64,000 bases of DNA. Origin: Mesonia mobilis DSM 19841 (GTDB lineage: Bacteria > Bacteroidota > Bacteroidia > Flavobacteriales > Flavobacteriaceae). The stretch spans positions 186,001-250,000 of the forward strand of contig NZ_AUHX01000001.1 of NCBI RefSeq assembly GCF_000423405.1, written 5' to 3'. The notes beneath the pieces are model-generated. The model was not told the DNA's origin. It searched no databases and saw only the letters and a list, made by a program, of their open reading frames with translations. The position numbers and the translations under genes were made by a program. Shown here piece after piece: positions 17,216-25,832 of this stretch (positions are counted from its first letter, which is position 1; every line of letters starts with the position of its first letter).

Positions 17216-18649
17216 ATGACTGCCACAGAATTCTATAAACTTTTAATTTCCGATTTTCCTTTTACAGTGACTACACAACAAGATGTAGCGCTTCAAAAAT
17301 TGTCTGCTTTTATTTTATCAGAAAAAACTGATCAACTTTTTATCCTCAAAGGTTATGCCGGAACGGGTAAAACTTCAATAATTGGTACGATTGTTAAAAA
17401 TTTATGGAAGGTAACAATGAGTCCGGTACTTGCCGCACCTACCGGTAGAGCTGCAAAAGTGATGAGTAATTACTCTGGTTATCAAGCACAAACCATTCAT
17501 CGAAAAATTTATTATCCTAAAAAATCTAGTGGTGGTAAGATGCAATTTGTGCTTCAAAAGAATAAGCATAAAAATACCGTTTTCATTATAGATGAAGCTT
17601 CGATGATCTCAGATTTTGGTGGTGACGCCAAATTGTTTGAGAACAGATCGCTTTTAGACGATTTAATCGACTATGTATATTCAGGAAGAAATTGTAAACT
17701 TATTTTTATAGGAGATACCGCCCAGTTACCACCGGTAAAGTTAGACTTGAGTCCGGCTTTAGATCAAGATAAGTTAAGTTTAAGTTATAAAAAAGATGTC
17801 GACCATATTGAGTTGAATGAAGTAGTACGACAACAACAAGAAAGTGGTATTTTGCATAATGCGACCTTAATTCGAGAGGCGATTAAAAATCAGTTTTTTG
17901 AAGATTTTAAATTTGAATTAAATATTGCCAACGATTTTGTGCGCCTTGTTGATGGTTATGAGATTATGGATGCCATTAACGATTCTTACAGTTCCGGAGG
18001 TTACGAAGAAACTGCGATTGTTGTAAGGTCTAACAAGCGGGCAAATATCTATAATGAACAAATTAGAAGCCGAATTCTCTTTCAAGAAAACGAAATTGCC
18101 GCAGGAGATTTTTTAATGGTCGTGAAAAACAATTATTTCTGGGTGAAACCTAATTCTGATGCCGGTTTTATCGCTAACGGAGATATTGTTGAAATACTAG
18201 AAATTTTTGAAATAATCGATCTTTATGGTTTTCATTTTGCTGAAGTAAAAGTGCAAATGGTCGATTACCCAAAAATGAAACCTTTTGAAACGGTATTAAT
18301 TTTAGATACACTTACCGTGAATGCTCCATCTTTAACTTATGAGCAATCCAACGAATTATATCAAGAAGTTCAAAAGGATTATGCAGATGAAACTTCAAAA
18401 TATAAGAAGTTTCAGAAAGTAAAAAACAATAAATATTTTAACGCCTTACAAGTGAAATTTAGTTACGCCATGACTTGCCATAAGTCGCAAGGTGGACAAT
18501 GGGACAATGTTTTTGTAGAACAACCGTATTTAAAAGATGGCGTAAATGAAGATTATTTACGTTGGTTGTATACAGCTTGTACACGAGCAAAAGAAAAATT
18601 ATACCTTATAGGTTTTAAAGATGATTTCTTTACCGGAGAAAAATTATAA
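17216..18649 (+). CDS. RecD/Pif1-like superfamily 1 DNA helicase
   Basis: A 477-residue ATP-dependent helicase. Walker A GYAGTGKT is at residues 46-53, motif II is IDEAS, motif III is GDTAQLPPV, and the C-terminal UvrD-like motifs are MTCHKSQGGQWDNVFV and YTACTRAKEKLYL. It lacks the long N-terminal helix-hairpin-helix region of full RecD2, so it is a compact RecD-like form common in Bacteroidota. Probably acts in DNA repair or recombination; no recB/recC neighbours are present. Confidence 0.92.
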   Translation: MTATEFYKLLISDFPFTVTTQQDVALQKLSAFILSEKTDQLFILKGYAGTGKTSIIGTIVKNLWKVTMSPVLAAPTGRAAKVMSNYSGYQAQTIHRKIYYPKKSSGGKMQFVLQKNKHKNTVFIIDEASMISDFGGDAKLFENRSLLDDLIDYVYSGRNCKLIFIGDTAQLPPVKLDLSPALDQDKLSLSYKKDVDHIELNEVVRQQQESGILHNATLIREAIKNQFFEDFKFELNIANDFVRLVDGYEIMDAINDSYSSGGYEETAIVVRSNKRANIYNEQIRSRILFQENEIAAGDFLMVVKNNYFWVKPNSDAGFIANGDIVEILEIFEIIDLYGFHFAEVKVQMVDYPKMKPFETVLILDTLTVNAPSLTYEQSNELYQEVQKDYADETSKYKKFQKVKNNKYFNALQVKFSYAMTCHKSQGGQWDNVFVEQPYLKDGVNEDYLRWLYTACTRAKEKLYLIGFKDDFFTGEKL

Positions 18650-18669
18650 TTTCTGCCTATTAAAATTAG

Positions 18670-18677
18670 TATTTTTG
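18670..18677 (+). promoter_or_regulatory. Promoter -7 element for kdsB
   Basis: TATTTTTG fits TAnnTTTG, 21 bases before the kdsB ATG at 18699 and just after the helicase stop. Confidence 0.55.
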
Positions 18678-18698
18678 TCAAGATTTTAAAAATTTTTT

Positions 18699-19451
18699 AT
18701 GTCTACAACCACGCCTTTACGAATCATAGCAATGATTCCTGCACGTTATGAAGCAAGCCGTTTTCCCGGAAAGTTAATGCAAGACTTAGAAGGGAAAACA
18801 GTGATTACTAGAACTTACGAGGCTGCAGTAAAAACAAATTTATTTCAGGAAGTATTTGTAGTGACCGACAGTGAAGCAATTTTTGATGGAATTACTTCAA
18901 ATGGAGGTAAAGCTATTATGAGTAAGAAAACTCATGAATGTGGAAGTGACCGTATTGCTGAAGCTGTTGAAAATATGGATGTAGATGTGGTTGTAAACGT
19001 TCAAGGTGACGAACCTTTCATCGAAAAAGAAAGTTTAGCTGAATTATTAGCGGTTTTTGAAAATGAAGATGCCGATCAAATAGATTTAGTTTCTTTAAAG
19101 ACGGCTTTAGAAACCGAAGAAGATATTCAAAACCCGAATCACGTAAAAGTGATCACTAATAAAAATGATTACGCACTTTATTTCTCAAGATCACCAATTC
19201 CTTATCTAAGAAATAAAGAAGCAAAAATCACCTATTATAAGCATATAGGTATTTATGCATTTAGAAAAGAAGCTTTATTAGATTTTTACCATTTACCAAT
19301 GTTAGGCTTAGAAGATGCTGAAAAACTAGAGCAACTCCGTTACCTAGAATATGGTAAAAATATAAAAATGGTAGAAACCAATTTAAAAACCATCGGTATC
19401 GACACGCCTGAAGATTTAGAAAAGGCTAGAGCGTTTTTGAAGAAAAACTAA
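18699..19451 (+). CDS. kdsB: 3-deoxy-manno-octulosonate cytidylyltransferase
   Basis: Activates Kdo with CTP to CMP-Kdo for lipopolysaccharide inner-core synthesis. The N-terminal nucleotide motif [13 protein letters not shown], the [10 protein letters not shown] segment, [11 protein letters not shown] and [12 protein letters not shown] match KdsB throughout. The 250 residues are standard. A KdsC-like phosphatase of the same pathway lies at 30618-31142. The 3' end overlaps the convergent photolyase gene by four bases. Confidence 0.97.
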   Translation: MSTTTPLRIIAMIPARYEASRFPGKLMQDLEGKTVITRTYEAAVKTNLFQEVFVVTDSEAIFDGITSNGGKAIMSKKTHECGSDRIAEAVENMDVDVVVNVQGDEPFIEKESLAELLAVFENEDADQIDLVSLKTALETEEDIQNPNHVKVITNKNDYALYFSRSPIPYLRNKEAKITYYKHIGIYAFRKEALLDFYHLPMLGLEDAEKLEQLRYLEYGKNIKMVETNLKTIGIDTPEDLEKARAFLKKN

Positions 19452-20758
19452 TTACTCACCGCACTTTTATAAACCTTTAAACAACGTTCCCGAGCTTCTT
19501 TATGGTCGACCATAGGTTCGGGATATTTTTTTGTTCTATATTCCGGAACCCATTTTTTGATGTATTTTTCTTCTTTATCAAACTTTTCTTTTTGAGACAT
19601 AGGGTTAAAAATTCGAAAATAAGGAACTGCATCAACGCCGCTTCCGGCAACCCATTGCCAATTTCCTACGTTAGAAGACATTTCGTAATCCAACAACTTT
19701 TCAGCAAAATAGGCTTCGCCCCAACGCCAATCGATCAATAAATGTTTGCAAAGAAAGCTTCCAACGACCATTCGAACGCGATTATGCATAAATCCGGATT
19801 CATTCAATTGTCGCATTCCTGCATCTACTAAAGGATAGCCGGTTTTTCCTTCTTTCCATTTTTTAAATTCACTCTTATTGTTTCGCCATTCGATACGATC
19901 GTATTTCTTTTTGAAAGCATCGGTGACCGTTTCTGGGTAATGATAGAGAATTTGCATAAAAAATTCACGCCAAATGAGTTCTTCAAAAAAAGTTTCGTCT
20001 TTCACTTGAATCGCTTTTTTTACCATTTTTCGAACACTTACTGTTCCGAATCTTAAATGTGTACTCAAATGTGAAGTAGCATCTTGGGCCGGCAAATTTC
20101 GTTTGTCTTCATATTCATTCATCATCGTTTTAGTTACGGTATAATCAGGAACTTCAATCGATGATTTTTTAAAACCAATATCACTTAATGAGAGATTGGG
20201 TAAACGTGTATTTTTAATTAGATTGTCTAAATAATCATTGGTATAGTAAATACGTAATTTGTCTTCACTGAAGTTACTTTTCCAGGTTTTCATATAAGGT
20301 GTATACACCAAATAAGGATCGCAATCTTTTTTAACGACTTCATCTTTTTCAAAAATCACCTGATCTTTATACGTGGTGAATTTTATGTCTTTATCTTCCA
20401 ATAAAGAGGAAATTTTTTCATCGCGTTCTTTTGCATAAGGTTCATAATCACGATTTGTAATTACTTCAGCAATAGCATAATCCTTTATAAGTTGTTGAAA
20501 TACTTTTTCCGGTTTTCCATCAAACATCGCAATAGAACTATCATAATTCTCCTGAAGTTCTTTTCGCATAGTTTGTAATAGCTGAAAAATAAAAGTTACC
20601 CGAGCATCATCTTCAGGTAGATCTTTTAAAATTTCAGTATCAAAAATAAAAATGGGTAAAACACGATGATCACTTTGTAAAGCACGATAAAAACCAATAT
20701 TATCATCCAATCGCAAATCACGTCGAAACCAAAAAATTGTGTATTTCTCTTGACTCAT
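19448..20758 (-). CDS. phrB: Deoxyribodipyrimidine photolyase (class I cryptochrome/photolyase family)
   Basis: Repairs UV-induced pyrimidine dimers using FAD and light. The N-terminal [13 protein letters not shown] begins the antenna-binding domain. The C-terminal FAD domain contains [41 protein letters not shown] and [12 protein letters not shown], all typical of DNA photolyases. Length is 436 residues. Its ATG shares one base with the upstream SDR stop (TAATG), so translation is coupled. It is the last gene of an SRPBCC-SDR-photolyase operon. Confidence 0.95.
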   Translation of the reverse strand: MSQEKYTIFWFRRDLRLDDNIGFYRALQSDHRVLPIFIFDTEILKDLPEDDARVTFIFQLLQTMRKELQENYDSSIAMFDGKPEKVFQQLIKDYAIAEVITNRDYEPYAKERDEKISSLLEDKDIKFTTYKDQVIFEKDEVVKKDCDPYLVYTPYMKTWKSNFSEDKLRIYYTNDYLDNLIKNTRLPNLSLSDIGFKKSSIEVPDYTVTKTMMNEYEDKRNLPAQDATSHLSTHLRFGTVSVRKMVKKAIQVKDETFFEELIWREFFMQILYHYPETVTDAFKKKYDRIEWRNNKSEFKKWKEGKTGYPLVDAGMRQLNESGFMHNRVRMVVGSFLCKHLLIDWRWGEAYFAEKLLDYEMSSNVGNWQWVAGSGVDAVPYFRIFNPMSQKEKFDKEEKYIKKWVPEYRTKKYPEPMVDHKEARERCLKVYKSAVSN

Positions 20759-21453
20759 TAGCTTAAGTTTAAATTTGAAAGTCCGCCATCGACTCCTAAA
20801 ATCTGTCTGGTCATCCAGCTACTTTTGTCACTCATTAAAAAAGCGGTCATTTGAGCGATATCTTCCGGTGTTCCTACACGTTTTAGCGGATGTCTTTCTG
20901 CCATTTTCTTTTTCTTTTCTTCTTTATTCAGCAATTTTTCAGCAAGCTGTGTATCTGTTAGGGAAGGAGCAATCACATTTATGCGAAACCTTGGGGCATA
21001 TTCTGTAGCTAACGATTTTGCAAAACCTTCAATAGCACCTTTTGCAGCAGCCACGCTGGTATGAAAAGGCATTCCCACCTTTGCGGCAACCGTACTATAA
21101 AATACTAAACTAGCGTGTTCAGCATTTTTAAGTTTAGGTAAAAGTCCGTTAACTACTTTCACTAATGAAATAAAATTCAGCTGAATTTCTTTTTCAAAAT
21201 CTTTTGATTTCAGCATCTTAAAAGGTTTTAAGTTAATACTTCCCGGAAAGTAGGCGAGACCATCAATTTTTTCAGGCAGGTTAAGTTGTTCAATTTCATC
21301 TTCTAACACATCAAATTCTAAATGTTTCACATCTAGATCGCTTAAATTTTCATTGCTCCGTGAGGCGACAATAACGTTATGATCTTCTGCTAAAAGTTTT
21401 GCAGTAGCTAGACCAATACCTTTGCTTCCGCCAATAAGTAGAATATTTTTCAT
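20758..21453 (-). CDS. Short-chain dehydrogenase/reductase lacking the usual catalytic Tyr
   Basis: A Rossmann-fold 231-residue protein with a GGSKGIGLA nucleotide-binding loop at residues 8-16. A Ser-containing strand (LVFYSTVAAKVG) precedes the active-site helix. The usual YxxxK is SVAAAK here: Lys is kept but the residue four positions earlier is Val. A nearby His (MPFHTS) might substitute. C-terminal VIAPSLTDTQLAEKLL and GVDGGLS resemble SDRs. Coupled to the photolyase downstream, so a photoprotective or light-regulated role is inferred. Substrate unknown. Confidence 0.88.
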   Translation of the reverse strand: MKNILLIGGSKGIGLATAKLLAEDHNVIVASRSNENLSDLDVKHLEFDVLEDEIEQLNLPEKIDGLAYFPGSINLKPFKMLKSKDFEKEIQLNFISLVKVVNGLLPKLKNAEHASLVFYSTVAAKVGMPFHTSVAAAKGAIEGFAKSLATEYAPRFRINVIAPSLTDTQLAEKLLNKEEKKKKMAERHPLKRVGTPEDIAQMTAFLMSDKSSWMTRQILGVDGGLSNLNLS

Positions 21454-21464
21454 GTAGATAGTGT

Positions 21465-21926
21465 TTAATATTTTCCGAATAATTCTTCTAATTTTTGCTG
21501 TCTATAGCTAAAAATTTCTTCCAATTTATTCTTCACGATAAACGGATGCACCAATTGTCCTAAAAAGCCAAATGGAAGCTTGTAGTGAATAATATCTTCC
21601 ATTTCAACGCCACCTTCAATTTCTTTAATAAAATGTTTGTGATGCCAAAGTTTATAAGGACCAAAACGTTGTTCATCAACAAAAAACTCATTATCCTTTA
21701 CGTGTGTGATTTCAGTTACCCATTTAGTTTTAATACCGAAGACGGGCGTTACAATGTATTGTATAACTTGACCTTGATACATTTTACGGTCGGCACCATC
21801 AATAATATCAAAGCCCATATAATCGGGAGTGATCGTTTTTAAATTAGCCGGATCTGATAGAAACTCCCAAGCTTTAGCTTTACTTATAGGAAGTTTTTGT
21901 GTTTTGTGAAGTTTATAAATTTTCAT
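21465..21926 (-). CDS. SRPBCC (START-like) ligand-binding protein
   Basis: A 153-residue single-domain helix-grip protein. PISKAKAWEFLSDPANLKTITP at the start and the FGPYKLWHHKHFIKE strand are typical of polyketide-cyclase/START-type SRPBCC proteins, which bind hydrophobic ligands. First gene of the SRPBCC-SDR-photolyase operon, 11 bases before the SDR start. Such proteins travel with photolyases in Bacteroidota. A 10-base inverted repeat lies just upstream (21946-21981). Confidence 0.88.
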   Translation of the reverse strand: MKIYKLHKTQKLPISKAKAWEFLSDPANLKTITPDYMGFDIIDGADRKMYQGQVIQYIVTPVFGIKTKWVTEITHVKDNEFFVDEQRFGPYKLWHHKHFIKEIEGGVEMEDIIHYKLPFGFLGQLVHPFIVKNKLEEIFSYRQQKLEELFGKY

Positions 21927-21945
21927 AAAACTAAATTAAAGTATA

Positions 21946-21981
21946 TTTTGTTTAATTTTTAAATTTAATAGTTAAACAAAA
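21946..21981. promoter_or_regulatory. Inverted-repeat operator candidate between photolyase operon and DUF2911 gene
   Basis: Perfect 10-base arms, TTTTGTTTAA at 21946-21955 and TTAAACAAAA at 21972-21981, flank a 16-base AT-rich spacer. The repeat is 20 bases from the SRPBCC start codon and 75 from the divergent DUF2911 gene. The arm spacing suits a dimeric regulator, possibly of the light-responsive MerR type often tied to photolyase operons, but none is encoded nearby. Confidence 0.5.
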
Positions 21982-22055
21982 GTTATAGTTTAGTTTTTTA
22001 TTTTAGAATTGAAAAACGCTTAACTTTATCAAAAATTAAAACAGATTAACTAATC

Positions 22056-22895
22056 ATGAAAAAAACACTTTCTTTCTTTTTATTTATGCTTGCTGCAATT
22101 ACTATACAAGCGCAAGTACAAGCTCCACAACCGAGTCCGCATGCTAAAATCTGGCAAACCGTAGGCTTAACCGAAGTAACGGTAGAATATTCTAGACCTT
22201 CTATGCGTGGGCGTGACATCTTTGGTGATTTAGTACCATTTGATAAAAAATGGAGAACCGGAGCTAATGAAAATACAATTATCTCTTTTTCTGACGATGT
22301 CACTATCGACGGAGAAACGCTGCCAAAAGGTACCTATGCAATTTACTCGGTACCGGGGAAAAATTCTTGGGAGATCATGTTTTACAAAAAAACAGACAAC
22401 TGGGGTTTACCACAAGCTTGGGATAACGCTCAATTGGCATTATCTACAAAAGCTCAAGTAACTAAAATGCCAATGACCATGGAAACCTTTACCATTGTGA
22501 TTGATGAATTAAAAAATGATTCAGCGGTATTTAATATGTTATGGGAAGATACCGTAGTTTCGTTCACTTTTGAAGTGCCAACCGATGCTAAAACAATGAA
22601 AAGTATTGAAGCTGCTTTAAACGGACCAACTGCTAGAGATTATTATGCTGCTGCCGATTATTATTATACAAGCGGAAAAGATCTTGAGCAAGCTTTAGAA
22701 TGGATCAATAAAGCTACGGAAGATAATGCTACTTTCTGGATGTTACGTAAAAAGTCTTTAATTGAAGCAAAATTAGGAAAGAAGAAAGATGCTATTAAAA
22801 CGGCTAAAGCTTCTTTAAAAGCAGCAAAAGCTGCCGGGAATGATGATTACGTAAAAATGAATGAAGATTCTTTAAAAGAGTGGGGAGCAAAATAA
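22056..22895 (+). CDS. Secreted DUF2911 domain protein
   Basis: A signal peptide (MKKTLSFFLFMLAAITIQAQ, cleaved about residue 20) leads into a DUF2911 domain containing VEYSRPSMRGRDIFG and KGTYAIYSVPG, followed by a C-terminal TPR-like helical segment (EQALEWINKATE and KDAIKTAKASLKAAK). The 279 residues are usual for this Bacteroidota family. Located in the periplasm or exported. Biochemical role unknown. A terminator closes the gene 28 bases downstream. Confidence 0.88.
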   Translation: MKKTLSFFLFMLAAITIQAQVQAPQPSPHAKIWQTVGLTEVTVEYSRPSMRGRDIFGDLVPFDKKWRTGANENTIISFSDDVTIDGETLPKGTYAIYSVPGKNSWEIMFYKKTDNWGLPQAWDNAQLALSTKAQVTKMPMTMETFTIVIDELKNDSAVFNMLWEDTVVSFTFEVPTDAKTMKSIEAALNGPTARDYYAAADYYYTSGKDLEQALEWINKATEDNATFWMLRKKSLIEAKLGKKKDAIKTAKASLKAAKAAGNDDYVKMNEDSLKEWGAK

Positions 22896-22922
22896 TTCTC
22901 TCCTTTCTTATTAACCTACTAT

Positions 22923-22952
22923 AAAAAGGTGCTTTGAAAAAGCACCTTTTTT
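22923..22952. terminator. Terminator after DUF2911 gene, shared with the convergent oxidoreductase
   Basis: A perfect 13-base-pair stem (22923-22935 with 22939-22951, arms AAAAAGGTGCTTT and AAAGCACCTTTTT) with a GAA loop and T run. The convergent gene ends at 22956, so it may act both ways. Confidence 0.88.
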
Positions 22953-22955
22953 GGT

Positions 22956-23933
22956 TTAATACTTCAACCCAATCTTCTCTAGAACTCGATCGAGTAGAGA
23001 AATTAGACGTAAGCTATTTTCGAAAGTCATAACAGTACTTTCGGTTTTATTTTCGCTAAGCATTTGTTGTACGTGGGCAGCTTCATAATTATAACCTAAG
23101 GTAGCTACAGGAAATTCAATGAGTTCTTTTTTACCGTCTTTGGTTGTGATTTCTATCGAGCTTGGTGGTTCGTGAAAACGACTGGTGAGTTTTACGGTAG
23201 CTTCTTCCAATTCAATAATACATTCGGTGGGTGTTTTTTCAAGCAACGTACTTTTTAGATGGGCTTTTACGTTGTTTGCGTAGCTAAATGTCATTAAGCA
23301 CTCTTCATCAACTTTGGTTTCACTAAATTTTGCCGAAGCTTCGATTTTCTGTGGAATTCCGATAAGTGTCATCGCAGCAAAAACGGGATAAATACCAATA
23401 TCTAATAAACTGCCACCACCTAAATTTTTGTTAAATAAACGTTTATCTAAATCGTATGGAGCTTTAAAACCAAAATCTGCGGTTAGCGATTTTATTTCTC
23501 CGTATTTTTTCTGTTGAATTATCTCTAAAATGTATTGATAATGTGGTACAAAATGCGTCCACAGAGCTTCCATTAAGAAAACATTTTCAGTTTTTGCTGT
23601 TGAAATCATTTCTTCCACTTCGGTTTTATTTATTCCAAAGGCTTTTTCGCAAAGCACCGCTTTTTTTGCTTTGAGGCAAGTAATAGTTAACTCTTTATGA
23701 AAAACGTGTGGCGTGGCGATATAAATGACATCGACTTCCGGATCTTCGGTCAATTCAGCATAACTTCCGTAGTAATTTTCAGCATGAAAATCTTCTGCAA
23801 ATTCTTCTGCTTTTTTCAAAGATCGACTGGCAACAGCTTTTAGATTTGCACCTTCAACACTTTGTAAATCGGTAGCGAATTTTTTAGCGATCTTTCCTAA
23901 ACCTAAAATTCCCCAGTTATAATTCGTTTTCAT
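22956..23933 (-). CDS. Gfo/Idh/MocA family NAD(P)-dependent oxidoreductase
   Basis: A two-domain 325-residue cytoplasmic oxidoreductase. The Rossmann motif GLGKIAKKF is at residues 11-19. VIYIATPHVFHKEL and AVLCEKAFGINKTE carry the family's Lys-containing motif with EKA in place of the usual EKP. The C-terminal domain has GGGSLLDIGIYPV, the typical active-site stretch. Substrate, probably a sugar or cyclitol, cannot be predicted. It lies downstream of a symporter operon on the same strand, 94 bases away. Confidence 0.9.
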   Translation of the reverse strand: MKTNYNWGILGLGKIAKKFATDLQSVEGANLKAVASRSLKKAEEFAEDFHAENYYGSYAELTEDPEVDVIYIATPHVFHKELTITCLKAKKAVLCEKAFGINKTEVEEMISTAKTENVFLMEALWTHFVPHYQYILEIIQQKKYGEIKSLTADFGFKAPYDLDKRLFNKNLGGGSLLDIGIYPVFAAMTLIGIPQKIEASAKFSETKVDEECLMTFSYANNVKAHLKSTLLEKTPTECIIELEEATVKLTSRFHEPPSSIEITTKDGKKELIEFPVATLGYNYEAAHVQQMLSENKTESTVMTFENSLRLISLLDRVLEKIGLKY

Positions 23934-24027
23934 AAAAAATAAAGATTTTGTAATTGTTCAATTCTACGTTGAAATGATTAAAATTTTCAGCATGAGTTTC
24001 TGAAGTCAATTTCAGAATTAAAACAAT

Positions 24028-25710
24028 TTAGCTTTTTGCATATTTTTTTGAACTTGAAAGCACTTCAATTAAAATAGCGATCGACATCACCAATGCGCAA
24101 CCAAACATATTTAACCATAAATAAGGCATCCAATCGTTCCACCAACCAATAACGACAATAATTTGTGTAATAATGGCAGCCATAAATGTTGAATTACTTC
24201 GTACAAACTTTACGAAAAAGGCGAGTAAGAAAATTCCTAATACATTTCCGTAGAAAATAGAACCTATAATATTTACCAACTGAATTAAATTATCAAACAA
24301 GTCTGCCGTACAGGCAATGATCACCGCTAAAATTCCCCAAATTAGCGTAAATAGACGAGAAGCATTGAGAAAATGCTGATCACTTTTTTCTGAAGAAACA
24401 TTACGTTTATAAAGATCGATGGTCGTGGTTGAAGCTAAAGAATTTAACTCTGAAGCGGTGGAAGACATAGCTGCAGAAAGAATAACCGCCAGCAACAAAC
24501 CAATTAAACCTTTGGGTAAATTATTCAGAATGAAATGAATAAACACGTAATCTTTATCGTTGGTTTCTACATTTTTTTCTGTTTTATCGATAAGTTTTAC
24601 ACCTTCGGCTCGTAAATTTTCTTCTTTCTTATTTAAATGTTGAATCTCTTGTTGAATTGGTGCTTTATCTTTGGTATTGATCAATGCATAATTCAACTGA
24701 ACTTTCTCTTGACGATTTTTCTCTAATTCTTGCTGAAGTTGGCGATATTCATCTGCATATTCAGAATTTAGAACTTCTTTTTCTCCGGCCGGATTAAAGT
24801 TGAGCGGAGAAGCATTAAACTGATAAAACACAAACATCATCACACCAATAAGCAAAATGAAAAATTGCATGGGCACTTTTAGAAAACCGTTAAAAATAAG
24901 TCCCATTTGGCTTTCTTTTAAAGAACTTGCCGAAAGATAGCGTTGCACCTGACTTTGATCGGTGCCAAAATAGGAGAGGGCAAGAAACGTCCCGCCAATG
25001 AGTCCGCTCCAAAACGTATAACGATTATCCCATTCGAACGAGAAATCGAGCACGTTTAGTTTTTCGTTAGCTGCTGCAATTTCTAAAGCGTTAGAAAAAG
25101 TAATATCCTGCGGAAGATCGTTAACAATCAATACAAATGCGATAATTAGACCAAGAAAAATGACTCCCATTTGTTGCTTTTGGGTAACGCTAACCGCTTT
25201 TGTTCCGCCGGAAACGGTATAGATCACGACCAAACTACCAATAATGATATTGAGGGTGATCAAGTTCCAACCCAATACTGCTGAAAGAATAATTGAAGGT
25301 GCAAAAATGGTGATTCCCGCCGCTAAACCACGCTGAATTAAAAATAGTAAAGCCGTTAAAGTTCTGGTTTTTAGATCGAATCTACTTTCTAAATATTCGT
25401 AGGCTGTATATACTTTTAAACGATGATAAATAGGAATAAAAACCATACAGATCACGATCATCGCAATGGGAACACCCAAGTAAAATTGCACGAAACCCAT
25501 CCCGCTATGAAAAGCTTGCCCGGGAGCCGATAAGAATGTAATTGCACTGGCTTGCGTTGCCATCACCGATAAACCGACCGTCCACCAGCGAGCTTCGTTA
25601 CCACCTTTTAAAAAATCACTTACATTTTTACTTCCGCGAGTTTGGTAATACCCAAAGATCACAATAAATGCGAGCGTAGCGACTAAAACAATAGTATCTA
25701 AAATGTGCAT
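24028..25710 (-). CDS. Sodium:solute symporter family protein with a coiled-coil insertion
   Basis: An inner-membrane sodium-coupled transporter with about 13 hydrophobic helices. GNEARWWTVGLSVMATQASA and the IQRGLAAGITIFAP region are typical of SSS proteins. A charged helical insertion of roughly 75 residues (about 310-385, rich in Glu, Lys and Gln, including RQLQQELEKNRQEKVQLN) separates two membrane helices. Total length is 560. The operon with a PIG-L deacetylase suggests uptake of a sugar or amino-sugar derivative, but the substrate is unknown. Confidence 0.9.
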   Translation of the reverse strand: MHILDTIVLVATLAFIVIFGYYQTRGSKNVSDFLKGGNEARWWTVGLSVMATQASAITFLSAPGQAFHSGMGFVQFYLGVPIAMIVICMVFIPIYHRLKVYTAYEYLESRFDLKTRTLTALLFLIQRGLAAGITIFAPSIILSAVLGWNLITLNIIIGSLVVIYTVSGGTKAVSVTQKQQMGVIFLGLIIAFVLIVNDLPQDITFSNALEIAAANEKLNVLDFSFEWDNRYTFWSGLIGGTFLALSYFGTDQSQVQRYLSASSLKESQMGLIFNGFLKVPMQFFILLIGVMMFVFYQFNASPLNFNPAGEKEVLNSEYADEYRQLQQELEKNRQEKVQLNYALINTKDKAPIQQEIQHLNKKEENLRAEGVKLIDKTEKNVETNDKDYVFIHFILNNLPKGLIGLLLAVILSAAMSSTASELNSLASTTTIDLYKRNVSSEKSDQHFLNASRLFTLIWGILAVIIACTADLFDNLIQLVNIIGSIFYGNVLGIFLLAFFVKFVRSNSTFMAAIITQIIVVIGWWNDWMPYLWLNMFGCALVMSIAILIEVLSSSKKYAKS

Positions 25711-25721
25711 TTATAATAGTT

Positions 25722-25832
25722 TTACAGAAATAAATTCATAAACACATAGAACAAAATCACATAAATCGCATTGGCAATTAAAAGCCAGCCGTAAGATTTT
25801 TTCCAGTGATATTTTTCAGGTTTCTCTTGCAT
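25722..25832 (-). CDS. 36-residue single-pass membrane peptide
   Basis: The ATG at 25832-25830 overlaps the PIG-L stop (TAATG). The peptide begins MQEKPEKYHWKKSYGWLL and continues into one hydrophobic helix (WLLIANAIYVILFYVFM), ending with TAA at 25722. A positively charged N-terminal stretch before a single helix suggests an N-in membrane peptide. It ends 11 bases before the symporter start, so the three genes are tightly coupled. Too small for most gene callers. Likely an accessory subunit of the symporter, by position only. Confidence 0.72.
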   Translation of the reverse strand: MQEKPEKYHWKKSYGWLLIANAIYVILFYVFMNLFL

